The notes below the pieces were generated by a model. The model saw only the letters and a list, made by a program, of their open reading frames with translations. It was not told the DNA's origin and did no database searches. From the NCBI RefSeq assembly GCF_014204915.1, contig NZ_JACHMH010000001.1, forward strand, positions 6,411,501 to 6,475,500: DNA of 64,000 nt, written 5' to 3'. Shown piece after piece: positions 32,730 through 41,713 of this stretch. Source of the stretch: Crossiella cryophila (lineage in GTDB: Bacteria; Actinomycetota; Actinomycetes; Mycobacteriales; Pseudonocardiaceae). The position numbers were made by a program, and so were the translations under genes. Position 1 is the stretch's first letter. Each line of letters starts with the position of its first letter.

Positions 32730-35700
32730 ATGACCGAGTCCCGTTACCGCGCGACCGACTTCTACCTGGTGCGCGCGCCCGCACTGCCCGCGGAGACCTT
32801 CCGCGAACTGCTGGCGGGCGAGGGCACCGACGAACAGCGCCGCGACCTGGCCTGGACCCGGCTGCGCGAGCTGGCCGCGACGCCGGGGGTGCGCCGGGCG
32901 CTGTCGGTGGCCAGCACCGATCTGCTGGACGCGCTGGACCGGCTCGGCCCCGACGGCTCCGGCAAGAAGAGCAGGCGGGCGCACTCCCGGCTGCTGCGCT
33001 ACCTGACCAGGATGTCCACCCGCCCCACCCCGTTCGGCGCCTTCTCCGGCATCGCGCTGGGTGAGTTCGGCGAGCACACCACGCTGCGGCTCGGGGCGCC
33101 CGCGGTGCACCAGGCCAGGGTGCGGGCCGACATGGGCTGGCTGCTGGCGCTGATCAAGGACCTGGAGCAGGATCCGGGGCTGCGTCCGCATCTGCGGCTG
33201 GTCCGCAACGCCGCCGCGCACCTGAGCGGGGACCGGCTGATCCTGCCCTACGCCGACATCTACGGCAGCGGCGACAACCGCAGCGTGCGGGTGCGGGCCA
33301 CGCCCGCGGTCACCGCGGTGCTGCGGCTGGCCGCCACCCCGACCCCGGCCGACGCGCTGGTGGCCGGACTCGCCCAGGAGTTCCCCGAGGTGGCCGCGGA
33401 CCGGGTCGCCGGGCTGGTGGAACAGTTGCGGGAACTGAACTTCCTGATCAGCGACCTGCGCCCGCCGCAGTCCAGTCCGTTCCCGGAACAGCACGTGGCC
33501 AAGCGGCTCACCGGGATCGAGGCGGCCACGGCCACCGGCGAGGCGCTGCGGGAGATCATCGACCTGACCCACCGGGCCGCCGCCTCGACCGATACCGCGC
33601 CGCTGCGGGAGTTGCGGGCCGCCCAGCGGGCGCTGGTGCCCGGCCACGACAGCGACACCTTCCAGCTGGACTCCACGCTGGACCTGCGGGAGTCCGGGCT
33701 CGGCCGCGCGGTCGGGCAGGCGGTGGCCGAGGCGGTGGACTGCCTGATGCGGCTGGCCGCCGCGCTGCCGGGACACAACCACCACCTGGTGCAGTACCGG
33801 GACGCCTTCGTCGAACGCTACGGCGACCAGGCCCTGGTGCCGGTGCTGGAGGTGCTCAGTCCGGACACCGGCCTGGACGCGCCGTACAACTACCTCGAAC
33901 CACCGAGGGCCACCCCGGTGCCGCACAACACCCCTGAACCGTCCACAGTGGACTACGACCGGCTGCTGACCGAGTTCGCCGCGCAGGCCTGGTGGTCCGG
34001 TGCGGTCTCGGTGGAACTCACCGACGCCTGGCTGGACCGGATCGCCCCGGCCACCGGGAAGTCCGCGCTGGGCCTCTATCCCGCGCTGGACGTCTACGCC
34101 CAGCTCCAGCTCACCGACCAGGACAGCCGGGTGGACGACGGGCGGTGGCGGCTGGTGCTGCGCGAACTCAGCCTGGCCTACGGCGGGCGCACCGCGGGGC
34201 GCTTCTTCGACCTGCTCGGCGAGGACGCCCTGGACCACCTGCGCGAGCACACCCGCCGGATGACGAGCCTGCAACCCGAGGCGGTGCACGCCGAACTGTG
34301 CTTCCTGCCCACCAGCGGACGGGCGGCCAACGTGGCGTTCCGGCCGTTGCTGCACGAGTACGAGGTGCCGGTCAACGCCACCCCATCGGCCCGGTCCGAA
34401 CGCACCATCAGCCTGGCCGATCTGCATGTCGGGGTGGCCGGGAACCGGTTCTACCTGTGGTCGCGCACCCTGGGCCGGGAGGTGGTGGTCTCGCAGGGGC
34501 ACATGCTCGGCCCGCACCTGGGTCCCAACGCGGCCCGGTTCGTGCTGGAGGTCTCCCAGGACGGCTACGCCATGCCCACCGGATTCCGCTGGGGTCCCTT
34601 GGAGGACCTGCCGTTCCTGCCCAGGGTCACCCGCGGCAACGTGGTGCTGCGGCCCGCCCAGTGGACGCTGCGCGGCGCGGATGTCACCGGGGATTTCCCG
34701 GCCGCCCTCGCCGAATGGCGGCAGCGCTGGCGGGTGCCGCGGTATGTCTACCTGGTGGATGAGGACAACCGGCTGCTGCTGGACCTGGACCATCCGCTGG
34801 GCCTGGACGAGCTGGCCGGTGACTTCCGGGACGGGCAGGGTCAGGCGGTGCTGCACGAGATGCTGCCGGCCTTCGACGACCTTTGGCTGTCCGATGTGGA
34901 CGGTGCCAAGTACCTGGAGGAGATCGTGGTGCCGCTGGTGGCACATTCGGCCGCGGACACCGCGCGCAGCCCGGTGCCGCTTTCCGGCAGGCTGGAGTCG
35001 ATCACCGAGGTCGGCGCCAGCCGCAGCCTGCGGCGACGGCATCTGCCCGGTGAGGAATGGGCCTACCTCAAGGTGTACGCCGCCTTCAACCGGCACGATG
35101 AGATCATCGCCGGTGGACTGCGCGAGCACATCGCGGCCCTGCGCGCACAGGGTCTGATCGACCGCTGGTTCTACCTGAGGTACGCCGATCCGCAGCCACA
35201 CCTGCGGATCCGCTGCCGGGCGGCCGATCCGGACGCGGCCACCGAGGTGCTGCACCGGCTGATGGCCTGGGGCCGCGAGGTGGTGGCGAGCGATCTGGCC
35301 TTCGACACCGGGGTGGCCACCTACCTGCCGGAGATCGAGCGCTACGGCGGACCGCGGACCTTCGAGGCGGTGGAGGACCTGTTCACCGTCAACAGCGATG
35401 TCACCGCCGACCTCGTCGCCCTGTTGCAGGAGAAAGAACCCAAGCTGCGCCCCGATTTCGTGGCCATCGCCACGGTGGACACGCTGTACCGGCAGTGGGG
35501 CCTGGCGCCGCGGGAGCGGCCGGCGCTGATCCCGCCGGTGACCGAGACCGAGGCGGTGCGCAAGGAGTTCCACGCCCACCGCGACTACCTGGGCGAACTG
35601 GTGCTGCCCTGGGACTTCCGACCGCACGAGGAAGGCCGGGCGCACCACGAGTTGATCAACGAGATCCTCGCCCCGCAGGCCGGCGCGGTGGCCGCGGCCG

Positions 35701-35897
35701 CGGCGGCGGTGCGCGCGGCGATCGACGGGGACACCTTGTGGGGCACCGAGGCCACCGTGCTCGGCAGCCTGGCGCACATGCAGATCAACCGGTTGCTGCC
35801 GGTGGACCTGCTGCGGGAGCAGCACTGCTACGCGCTGTGGCGGCACATCCTGCGCGCGGTCGGCGGTCGCCCGGCGCACCTCCGGAAGGAGTCCTGA
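32730..35897 (+). CDS. lanB: lantibiotic dehydratase LanB, full length
   Basis: A 1055-aa protein, the normal size of a single-chain class I LanB. The glutamylation domain shows the family motif RMSTRPTPFGAFSG near residue 90 and continues to about 770. The C-terminal ~280 residues (WAYLKVYAAFNRHDEII, WFYLRYADPQPHLRIRCR, EIERYGG) form the elimination/SpaB-C domain. The enzyme uses Glu-tRNA to glutamylate Ser/Thr and then eliminates Glu to form Dha/Dhb. ATG 32730 lies 8 bp after lanC with GAGGTGAG upstream. A long open frame on the other strand is a shadow. Confidence 0.95.
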   Translation: MTESRYRATDFYLVRAPALPAETFRELLAGEGTDEQRRDLAWTRLRELAATPGVRRALSVASTDLLDALDRLGPDGSGKKSRRAHSRLLRYLTRMSTRPTPFGAFSGIALGEFGEHTTLRLGAPAVHQARVRADMGWLLALIKDLEQDPGLRPHLRLVRNAAAHLSGDRLILPYADIYGSGDNRSVRVRATPAVTAVLRLAATPTPADALVAGLAQEFPEVAADRVAGLVEQLRELNFLISDLRPPQSSPFPEQHVAKRLTGIEAATATGEALREIIDLTHRAAASTDTAPLRELRAAQRALVPGHDSDTFQLDSTLDLRESGLGRAVGQAVAEAVDCLMRLAAALPGHNHHLVQYRDAFVERYGDQALVPVLEVLSPDTGLDAPYNYLEPPRATPVPHNTPEPSTVDYDRLLTEFAAQAWWSGAVSVELTDAWLDRIAPATGKSALGLYPALDVYAQLQLTDQDSRVDDGRWRLVLRELSLAYGGRTAGRFFDLLGEDALDHLREHTRRMTSLQPEAVHAELCFLPTSGRAANVAFRPLLHEYEVPVNATPSARSERTISLADLHVGVAGNRFYLWSRTLGREVVVSQGHMLGPHLGPNAARFVLEVSQDGYAMPTGFRWGPLEDLPFLPRVTRGNVVLRPAQWTLRGADVTGDFPAALAEWRQRWRVPRYVYLVDEDNRLLLDLDHPLGLDELAGDFRDGQGQAVLHEMLPAFDDLWLSDVDGAKYLEEIVVPLVAHSAADTARSPVPLSGRLESITEVGASRSLRRRHLPGEEWAYLKVYAAFNRHDEIIAGGLREHIAALRAQGLIDRWFYLRYADPQPHLRIRCRAADPDAATEVLHRLMAWGREVVASDLAFDTGVATYLPEIERYGGPRTFEAVEDLFTVNSDVTADLVALLQEKEPKLRPDFVAIATVDTLYRQWGLAPRERPALIPPVTETEAVRKEFHAHRDYLGELVLPWDFRPHEEGRAHHELINEILAPQAGAVAAAAAAVRAAIDGDTLWGTEATVLGSLAHMQINRLLPVDLLREQHCYALWRHILRAVGGRPAHLRKES

Positions 35898-35898
35898 G

Positions 35899-37734
35899 AT
35901 GCCGACGGCGAGCAAGAAACGGGTGCGGGACAACGATTGGCTGCGCATCGCGGCGATGCTGTGGCGGCTGAGTCCGGTGCGGGTGAGCGCGCTGATCCTG
36001 GTCACCTTCGCGGTGTCGGTGGTGCCCGCGGTGCAGTTGCAGCTCACCGCGAGCGCGGTGCAGTCGGTGGCCGACGCGGTCGCCGCGGGCGGCGCCGACG
36101 GGTTCACCGGGCGGATCCTGGTGGTGGGCCTGCTGATCGCGGGGGTCAGCGTGGCCGCGCACCTGTTCGGGGTGTGGCACCAGTACCTGGACTCGGTGCT
36201 GCGCCTGCACCTGGCCACCGCGGTCGGCGAGCAGGTGATGCGCAAGGGCACCCGGATGGACCTGCAGGACTACGAGAACCCCGAGTCCTACGACAAGCTG
36301 CAGCGGGCCTTCCAGGAGAGCAGTGGGTCCAACATCCACCAGCTCTTCGCCGACACGCTCTCCTTCGCCCGCGAGCTGATCACCATCGTGTCGGTCTCCG
36401 CGGTGCTGTTCTCCTGGCACCCGTGGATCGCGCTGCTGATCCTGCTCGCGCCGATCCCCTCGGCGCTGGCGCAGATGTGGTACGGCAAGAAGATGTACGA
36501 GATCGAGTACGACCGGGCCGCGGACCGGCGGCGGCTGTTGTACTTCCAGTACCTCACCACCACCGACCACACCTTCAAGGAAGTCCGGCTGTTCCAGCTC
36601 GGCGACTTCTTCATCGGGCGCTACCGGGAACTCGTGCAGCGCTTCCTCAAGGTGGACCGCTCGCTCAACCGCAGGCAGTCGCTGGCCTTCGGACTGCTCG
36701 GCATGATCAGCGTGCTGGCCGCCGGCGCGGCGCTGATCTACGCGATGCTGGCCACCACGCGCACCGGCGAGATCGGTCAGCTCGCCGGCTACCTGCAGGC
36801 CATCGGTGTGGTGCAGGGATCGGGGCACGCGCTGCTGGTCGGGCTGGCCATGCTGTTGCAGAACAAGCTGTTCGTGAGCAACCTGTTCGAGCTGCTCGAC
36901 CTGCCGGAGCGGCAGATCCGCGGCGGGCAACGGAAATTCCCGGCCAAGCTGCGTACCGGCATCGAGTTCCGGGAGGTCAGCTTCACCTATCCCGGCACCA
37001 CCGAGCAGGTCCTCGATCGGGTCAGTTTCACCCTGCCAGCCGGGAACTGCGTGGCGCTGGTCGGGCAGAACGGGGCCGGCAAGACCACCCTGGTGAAGCT
37101 GCTGACCCGGCTGTACGAGCCGACCGGCGGGGAGATCCTGATCGACGGGGTGCCGATCCAGGAGTACGACCTGACCGAGCTGCGCGGCAACCTGGGGGTG
37201 ATCTTCCAGGACTACATCCGGTACGAGATGAGCGTGCGGCACAACATCGGCTTCGGCGCGGTGGAACAACTGGCGGACACCGGCCGGGTCCGGGCAGCCG
37301 CCGAGGCCAGTGGCGCCGACTCCATTGTGGACACTCTGCCGGACGGTTACGACGCCATGCTGGGCCGCCACTTCGAGAACGGCAGTCAGCTCTCCGGCGG
37401 GCAGTGGCAGAAGGTCGCGCTGGCGCGGGCGTTCATGCGGGGCGCGCCGGTGGTGGTGCTGGACGAGCCGACCGCGTCCATCGACGCCGAGGCCGAGGCG
37501 GAGATCTTCGGGCGCTTCCGCACCATCGCCAGCACCTCGACGAGTTTGCTGGTGGCGCACCGGTTCTCCACCGTGCGGATCGCGGACCGGATCATCGTGA
37601 TCGAGGGCGGCAGGCTGATCGAACAGGGCACCCACTCCGAGTTGATGCGCCAGGACGGGCACTACGCCTACCTGTTCAACCTGCAGGCCGCCGGGTACCA
37701 GCCAGAACCGGCCACCGAGGCGGTCCGGCCCTGA
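35899..37734 (+). CDS. lanT: lanthipeptide ABC exporter LanT
   Basis: A 611-aa half-transporter. An N-terminal membrane domain of six segments (about 30-330) is fused to an ATPase with Walker A GQNGAGKTT, signature LSGGQWQKVALARA, Walker B VVVLDEPTASID and H-loop LVAHRFS. There is no N-terminal C39 peptidase domain, so it exports but cannot cut the leader, as usual for class I LanT. The ATG follows the lanB stop by 1 bp. Its stop overlaps the LLM gene by one base (TGATG). Confidence 0.9.
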   Translation: MPTASKKRVRDNDWLRIAAMLWRLSPVRVSALILVTFAVSVVPAVQLQLTASAVQSVADAVAAGGADGFTGRILVVGLLIAGVSVAAHLFGVWHQYLDSVLRLHLATAVGEQVMRKGTRMDLQDYENPESYDKLQRAFQESSGSNIHQLFADTLSFARELITIVSVSAVLFSWHPWIALLILLAPIPSALAQMWYGKKMYEIEYDRAADRRRLLYFQYLTTTDHTFKEVRLFQLGDFFIGRYRELVQRFLKVDRSLNRRQSLAFGLLGMISVLAAGAALIYAMLATTRTGEIGQLAGYLQAIGVVQGSGHALLVGLAMLLQNKLFVSNLFELLDLPERQIRGGQRKFPAKLRTGIEFREVSFTYPGTTEQVLDRVSFTLPAGNCVALVGQNGAGKTTLVKLLTRLYEPTGGEILIDGVPIQEYDLTELRGNLGVIFQDYIRYEMSVRHNIGFGAVEQLADTGRVRAAAEASGADSIVDTLPDGYDAMLGRHFENGSQLSGGQWQKVALARAFMRGAPVVVLDEPTASIDAEAEAEIFGRFRTIASTSTSLLVAHRFSTVRIADRIIVIEGGRLIEQGTHSELMRQDGHYAYLFNLQAAGYQPEPATEAVRP

Positions 37735-38693
37735 TGAGGATCTCGCTGATGGTGCCGGTCATGCCGCACGAACCCGAACATCTGCCCGCCTACGCCCAGC
37801 TGCTGCTCGACTCCGGCGCGCACCGGCTGTGGCAGGGCCAGTCGCTGGCCGTGGAGACCTTCCAGGGCTTCGCCTACCTGGCCGGGCAGGGCCTGCGGGT
37901 GCCGGTCGGCACCAGTGTCACCCTCACCGCCCTGCGCCACCCCTACGAGACGGCGCTCCAGGCCCGTTCACTGGCCCGGTTGACCGGTCATGATCTGGTG
38001 CTGGGCCTGGGCACCGGCACCCCGGAACTGGTGGCCGCACTGCGCGGGCGGCCTTACGGCAGTCCGCTGACCGCGGCCCGCGACCAGCTCACCATCCTGC
38101 GCGGCCTCCTGGACGGCAAGCCGGTGCAACACGACGGCCGCTACGACTCGATGCACGGCGGGCTGCCGGAGTTCGAGCATCCGCCGGTGTCCCTGGGACT
38201 GGGGGTGTTGCGGCCCGGCATGGCCAGGGTGGCAGGCGAGCTGGCCGATGCCGCGATCACCTGGCTCACCCCGCCGTCCTACCTGGGCGAGGTGCTGGTG
38301 CCGGAGTTGCGGGCCGCGGCCGGGGCGGCAGGCCGGGCGGTGCCGAGAGTGGTGACGGTGGTGCAGGTCGCGGTGCGGCGGCCCGGCCGGGATCCACACC
38401 TGGTGGCGTTGAACGGATCCCGCGAGCACCTGGCCGCCCCGCACTACACGGACATGTTGCGGCAGGCCGGATTGCGGGTGCACCCCTCGCAGGTGCCGCT
38501 GAGCGCGCGGGCCCTGGTGCACTCGGGAACCTTCGTGACCGGCACCCTGGAGGAGATCGCCGAGGGCCTGGACCGGTACCGGGCGGCCGGGGTGGACGAG
38601 GTGGTGCTCAACACCGCCGGCGTGCACCTGACCGAGGGCCGGGCCGCGGCCCTGGCAGACCTGGGGGAACTGCTCCCCGCCCTGGCCGGATGA
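37734..38693 (+). CDS. luciferase-like (LLM) oxidoreductase, candidate lanthipeptide reductase
   Basis: A 319-aa TIM-barrel LLM-family protein (VGTSVTLTALRHPYETALQARSLARLTGHDLVLGLGTGTPE, LLDGKPVQHDGRYD, GVDEVVLNTAGVH). The family uses FMN or F420. It is translationally coupled to lanT, so it probably acts on the peptide. The known F420-dependent reductase LxmJ of lexapeptide (LanJ-C class), of the same superfamily, reduces Dha to D-Ala. The same role here is inference; oxidative tailoring is the alternative. Confidence 0.7.
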   Translation: MRISLMVPVMPHEPEHLPAYAQLLLDSGAHRLWQGQSLAVETFQGFAYLAGQGLRVPVGTSVTLTALRHPYETALQARSLARLTGHDLVLGLGTGTPELVAALRGRPYGSPLTAARDQLTILRGLLDGKPVQHDGRYDSMHGGLPEFEHPPVSLGLGVLRPGMARVAGELADAAITWLTPPSYLGEVLVPELRAAAGAAGRAVPRVVTVVQVAVRRPGRDPHLVALNGSREHLAAPHYTDMLRQAGLRVHPSQVPLSARALVHSGTFVTGTLEEIAEGLDRYRAAGVDEVVLNTAGVHLTEGRAAALADLGELLPALAG

Positions 38694-39440
38694 TCAGCGT
38701 GCGTCGGCGGTGCGCACGGTCAGGATCCGGACCAGGCGGTCACCGGGGTGCGGGTCGCGGCCGTGCCAGCAACGGTAGTTGTCCACCACCAGGATCTCCC
38801 CGGCGACAGGCCGGAATCGGGGCAGGCCGGGCTGGATCTGTTGCACCGCCTCGGTGAAGACCGCCAGCATCCGGTCGGCGTGCTCGGCGCCCGGGTCGCG
38901 GTGCAGGGGCACGGCGCCGTCGGTGCGGCGGACGATCCGGCGGCCGGTGCGGGTGTACTCGACGTGCCGGGCCACCCTGGGCAACGCGGGCACGCCGCGG
39001 ATGGCGCCCCACTTGCCGTAGAGGTCCACGTCCACGTCGGTGAGGAACTCGCGCAGCTCGGGGGTGGCGTGCTCGTCGACGAAGCGGTAGGCGTCGGCGA
39101 GGAAGGAGTCACCGCCGGTGAGGGATGGCTCAACGCATTGCACGAACACGAAATCCTCATCCGGATCGCGGCGCGGGGTGGGGATGCCCGCGAGGTCCAC
39201 GGTCAGGTTGAAGCTGTCCGCGTGCAGGTCCACCGGGCCGCCGTCCCGGCTCGCGCGTTCGCGCAGCGGGAAGAGCTGGCGCAGGCGGGGGCCGAGGACA
39301 CTGGCGGCCGCGACGACCAGGGCGTCCGCGGTGGCGGGCAGGCCGGTGAGCAGGACCGCGCCGTCTGCGGCCAGGGCCGTCCGGGCGTCGGCCACCGCGG
39401 TGGCGTCGTGGCGTTGCGGCACAAGGCCGAGCGCGGTCAT
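38694..39440 (-). CDS. Fe(II)/2-oxoglutarate oxygenase, clavaminate-synthase/TauD-like
   Basis: A 248-aa protein with LHADSFN (His-x-Asp metal ligands, residues ~74-80), CWHGRDPHPG (distal His) and RILTVR (2-oxoglutarate Arg) near the C-terminus. This is the double-stranded beta-helix pattern of clavaminate-synthase-like hydroxylases. ATG 39440 overlaps the MFS stop (ATGA). It converges with the LLM gene with no gap (38693/38694). It may hydroxylate an amino acid for a metallophore or tailor the lanthipeptide; the operon with an exporter opposite a siderophore-type importer favours the first. Confidence 0.75.
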   Translation of the reverse strand: MTALGLVPQRHDATAVADARTALAADGAVLLTGLPATADALVVAAASVLGPRLRQLFPLRERASRDGGPVDLHADSFNLTVDLAGIPTPRRDPDEDFVFVQCVEPSLTGGDSFLADAYRFVDEHATPELREFLTDVDVDLYGKWGAIRGVPALPRVARHVEYTRTGRRIVRRTDGAVPLHRDPGAEHADRMLAVFTEAVQQIQPGLPRFRPVAGEILVVDNYRCWHGRDPHPGDRLVRILTVRTADAR

Positions 39441-40609
39441 CGGGCGAACCTCCGGGCGGTGGGGACGAGAGCGGCCAGGGCTGGGGCGGTGAAGCAGACG
39501 ATCGCGCAGCCGGTGAGGACCGCGGTCACGCCGAAGGTCTCGATGGCCGGGGCGATCAGGGCCAGGCCGACGGGGGCGAGGCCGTAGGAGAACAGGAAGT
39601 CCACTGAGGACACTCGGGCGAGCAGGCGGGGGTCGACCTCGCGCTGGGTCGCGGTGAACCAGGGCACGTTGAACAACTCGATCCCGATTCCGGTGATCAC
39701 GTAGGCGGCGATCACGACCGCGGGGTGCACGTCGGCGATCAGGCTCAGCGGGGCCAGGCCGTACAACGCGAGTCCGGCCAGCGCGGCCCAGCCCTGGGCG
39801 CGGGGGCGCCAGCGGGCGATGATCAGCGCCCCGATCAATGCGCCCGCGGTGTAGCCGGTCAGGGCCGAGGCCAGCACCAGTTCCGAGCCGTAGCGGTCCC
39901 GGCTGATCAACGGGAGTGCGACGCCGGTGGCGGAGTACCCGGTGGCGATCACCGCGGTCAGCGCGCCCAGCCCGGCCAGGAACCAGGGGTGGCGGCGGGC
40001 CTCGCGCAGGCCGTCGGCGAACTCGCGGACCAGGTGCGTGCGCTCCGCCGGGACGCCGGAGGCCGCGCCGCGCGGTGGCAGCAGGGCGGCGATCAGCCAC
40101 AGCAGCGCGGTGCCCCAGAGCAGCACGGACAGGTCCAGCACGGTGGCCAGCAACGCGGTCAGGCCCGGCCCGAGCAGGGTGCTGACCCGGACCGCCAGGG
40201 TCATCGCGGCGTTGGCCTGCTGCCGTTGATCGGGGTGGACGACCTCGGCGGTCAGCGCCTGGAAGGCGGGGCGGCAGGCGCCCTGGCCCGCGCCGAGCAG
40301 GGCCGCGGCGGTCGCGGTCAGCAGGAGGGAATCGCCGAGGCCCCAGGCGATCACCGGGGTGGCCGCGGCCGCGAGCAGGCCGGAGACCAGCACCACGCCG
40401 CGCCGGGAATGCCGGTCGGCGAGCACGCCGCCCAGGGGCACGGCGATCAGGAAGCCGACGGTGCGCGCGGCCAGCAGCACGCCGAGTCCGACCGCGGTCA
40501 GGCTGCGGTCGAGTACGGCCAGGCCGAGGATGAAGGGCAGTGCCCAGGTGGCCAGTCCGGACGCGGTCGTCCCGGTCCACAGCCGCAGGAAGGCCCGGTC
40601 CCGGAGCAC
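39437..40609 (-). CDS. MFS exporter, EntS-like
   Basis: A 390-aa, 12-segment MFS protein (RLWTGTTASGLATWALP start; GGVLADRHSRRGVVL loop motif between TM2 and TM3). The sequence style is that of the EntS/tetracycline-like MFS_3 exporters of siderophore clusters. GTG 40609 is the only usable start. It shares the divergent promoter region with the FecB-like gene. Export of a metallophore or of the lanthipeptide is inferred. Confidence 0.8.
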   Translation of the reverse strand: MLRDRAFLRLWTGTTASGLATWALPFILGLAVLDRSLTAVGLGVLLAARTVGFLIAVPLGGVLADRHSRRGVVLVSGLLAAAATPVIAWGLGDSLLLTATAAALLGAGQGACRPAFQALTAEVVHPDQRQQANAAMTLAVRVSTLLGPGLTALLATVLDLSVLLWGTALLWLIAALLPPRGAASGVPAERTHLVREFADGLREARRHPWFLAGLGALTAVIATGYSATGVALPLISRDRYGSELVLASALTGYTAGALIGALIIARWRPRAQGWAALAGLALYGLAPLSLIADVHPAVVIAAYVITGIGIELFNVPWFTATQREVDPRLLARVSSVDFLFSYGLAPVGLALIAPAIETFGVTAVLTGCAIVCFTAPALAALVPTARRFAR

Positions 40610-40638
40610 GGTGGACAGGTTGCTCTCCTCGCCCTATT

Positions 40639-40653
40639 GGAAATCGTTGTCAA
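40639..40653. promoter_or_regulatory. Zur-like box between MFS exporter and FecB-like genes
   Basis: TGGAAATCGTTGTCA is a 7-1-7 inverted repeat embedded in ATTG...CAAT. It matches the actinobacterial Zur pattern (TGAAAATNATTTTCA-like) better than a DtxR/IdeR box. It lies in the AT-richer divergent promoter region, 30 bp and 71 bp from the two starts. Iron-type Fur binding cannot be excluded. Confidence 0.45.
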
Positions 40654-40723
40654 TGTACTACGGTGTCTATCGCAACTTGGTTGCTGTTGCAAGATCCTCG
40701 CATCTGCCCTGCTGGAGGTCAGC

Positions 40724-41713
40724 TTGTTCCACCGCGCCCGCCTGGGTTGCGCACTCGCCGCCGCGGTCGCGGTGGCCTCCTGCGCTACTCCCGCCAACGA
40801 CCCGGCCGCAGGTCAGGCCCCGGTCACCGTGTCCAGCTGCGGGCAGCAGCTGCGCTTCGAACGCGCCCCGCAACGGGCGGTGACGCTGGAGCAGTCCTCC
40901 ACCGAGACGCTGCTCGCGCTGGGCCTTGGCGAGCGGATGGCGGGCACGGCCTACCGGGCCGGGAAGATCCTGCCCGAGTACCAGGCCGCCTACGACAAGG
41001 TGCCGGTGCTCAACGCCAAGGCGCTCAGCGGCGAGCAGCTGCGGGCGGCCGCGCCGGACCTGGTGGTGAGTTCCTTCGCCAGCAACTTCACCAAGGACAA
41101 GGTGGGCACCCGGCCGGAGTTGCAGGCGCTGGGACTCCCTTCCTATGTCAGCGCGGTGGACTGCCCGGAGCACGAGCCGGGCCTGACCCCGTTCGAGCGG
41201 TTGTTCCGGGACTACGAGAACTACGGCAAGGTCTTCGGGGTGGCCGACCGGGCAGCCGCGCTGATCGCCCAGCAGCGCGAGGTGCTCAAGAAGGCCGGGG
41301 AGGTGCGCGCGGGGCGCAGTGGCAAGCCGACCGTGGTGTACCTGTACTCGGTGTTCAAGGGCCTGCCCTATGTCGCAGGGCACAACGGGATGCCGAGCGA
41401 CATGAGCCGGATCCTGGGCGCCCCCAACGCTTTCGACGACATCAACGAGGATTGGCCGGAGATCTCCTGGGAGGAGATCGTCAAGCGCGATCCCACGGTG
41501 ATCGTGGTCGGCGATCTCTCCGACCGCGGCGCGCCGGGTGACAGCTCCGCGGAGAAGATCAAGATGATGCGGGAGCACCCGGTGGTGTCCCAGCTGACCG
41601 CGGTGCGGCAGAACCGGATCATCGACGTGCCCGGCATCGAACTCGACCCGACCGTGCGCAGTGCGAACACGCTGCGGCTGGTGGGCGAGGGGCTGAAGGC
41701 GCTCGGTGTCTGA
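40724..41713 (+). CDS. metallophore ABC transporter substrate-binding lipoprotein (FecB/BtuF-like)
   Basis: A 329-aa lipoprotein with lipobox VASC (Cys ~22) and a class III periplasmic-binding fold (QRAVTLEQSSTETLLALGLGERMAGTAY, LRAAAPDLVVSS, DPTVIVVGDLSD). The start is TTG 40724, five bases after GGAGG; no ATG or GTG fits. The adjacent permease and ATPase complete the importer. Some members of this group are catalogued as 'F420-0 ABC transporters'; with a Zur-like box, a zinc- or metal-chelate ligand is more likely. This is inference. Confidence 0.8.
   Translation: MFHRARLGCALAAAVAVASCATPANDPAAGQAPVTVSSCGQQLRFERAPQRAVTLEQSSTETLLALGLGERMAGTAYRAGKILPEYQAAYDKVPVLNAKALSGEQLRAAAPDLVVSSFASNFTKDKVGTRPELQALGLPSYVSAVDCPEHEPGLTPFERLFRDYENYGKVFGVADRAAALIAQQREVLKKAGEVRAGRSGKPTVVYLYSVFKGLPYVAGHNGMPSDMSRILGAPNAFDDINEDWPEISWEEIVKRDPTVIVVGDLSDRGAPGDSSAEKIKMMREHPVVSQLTAVRQNRIIDVPGIELDPTVRSANTLRLVGEGLKALGV

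Noticed and set aside
32712-36251. 1179-codon open frame on the minus strand
   Set aside because: It is the antisense of lanB, His/Gln/Gly-rich with no domain, produced by high GC codon bias.
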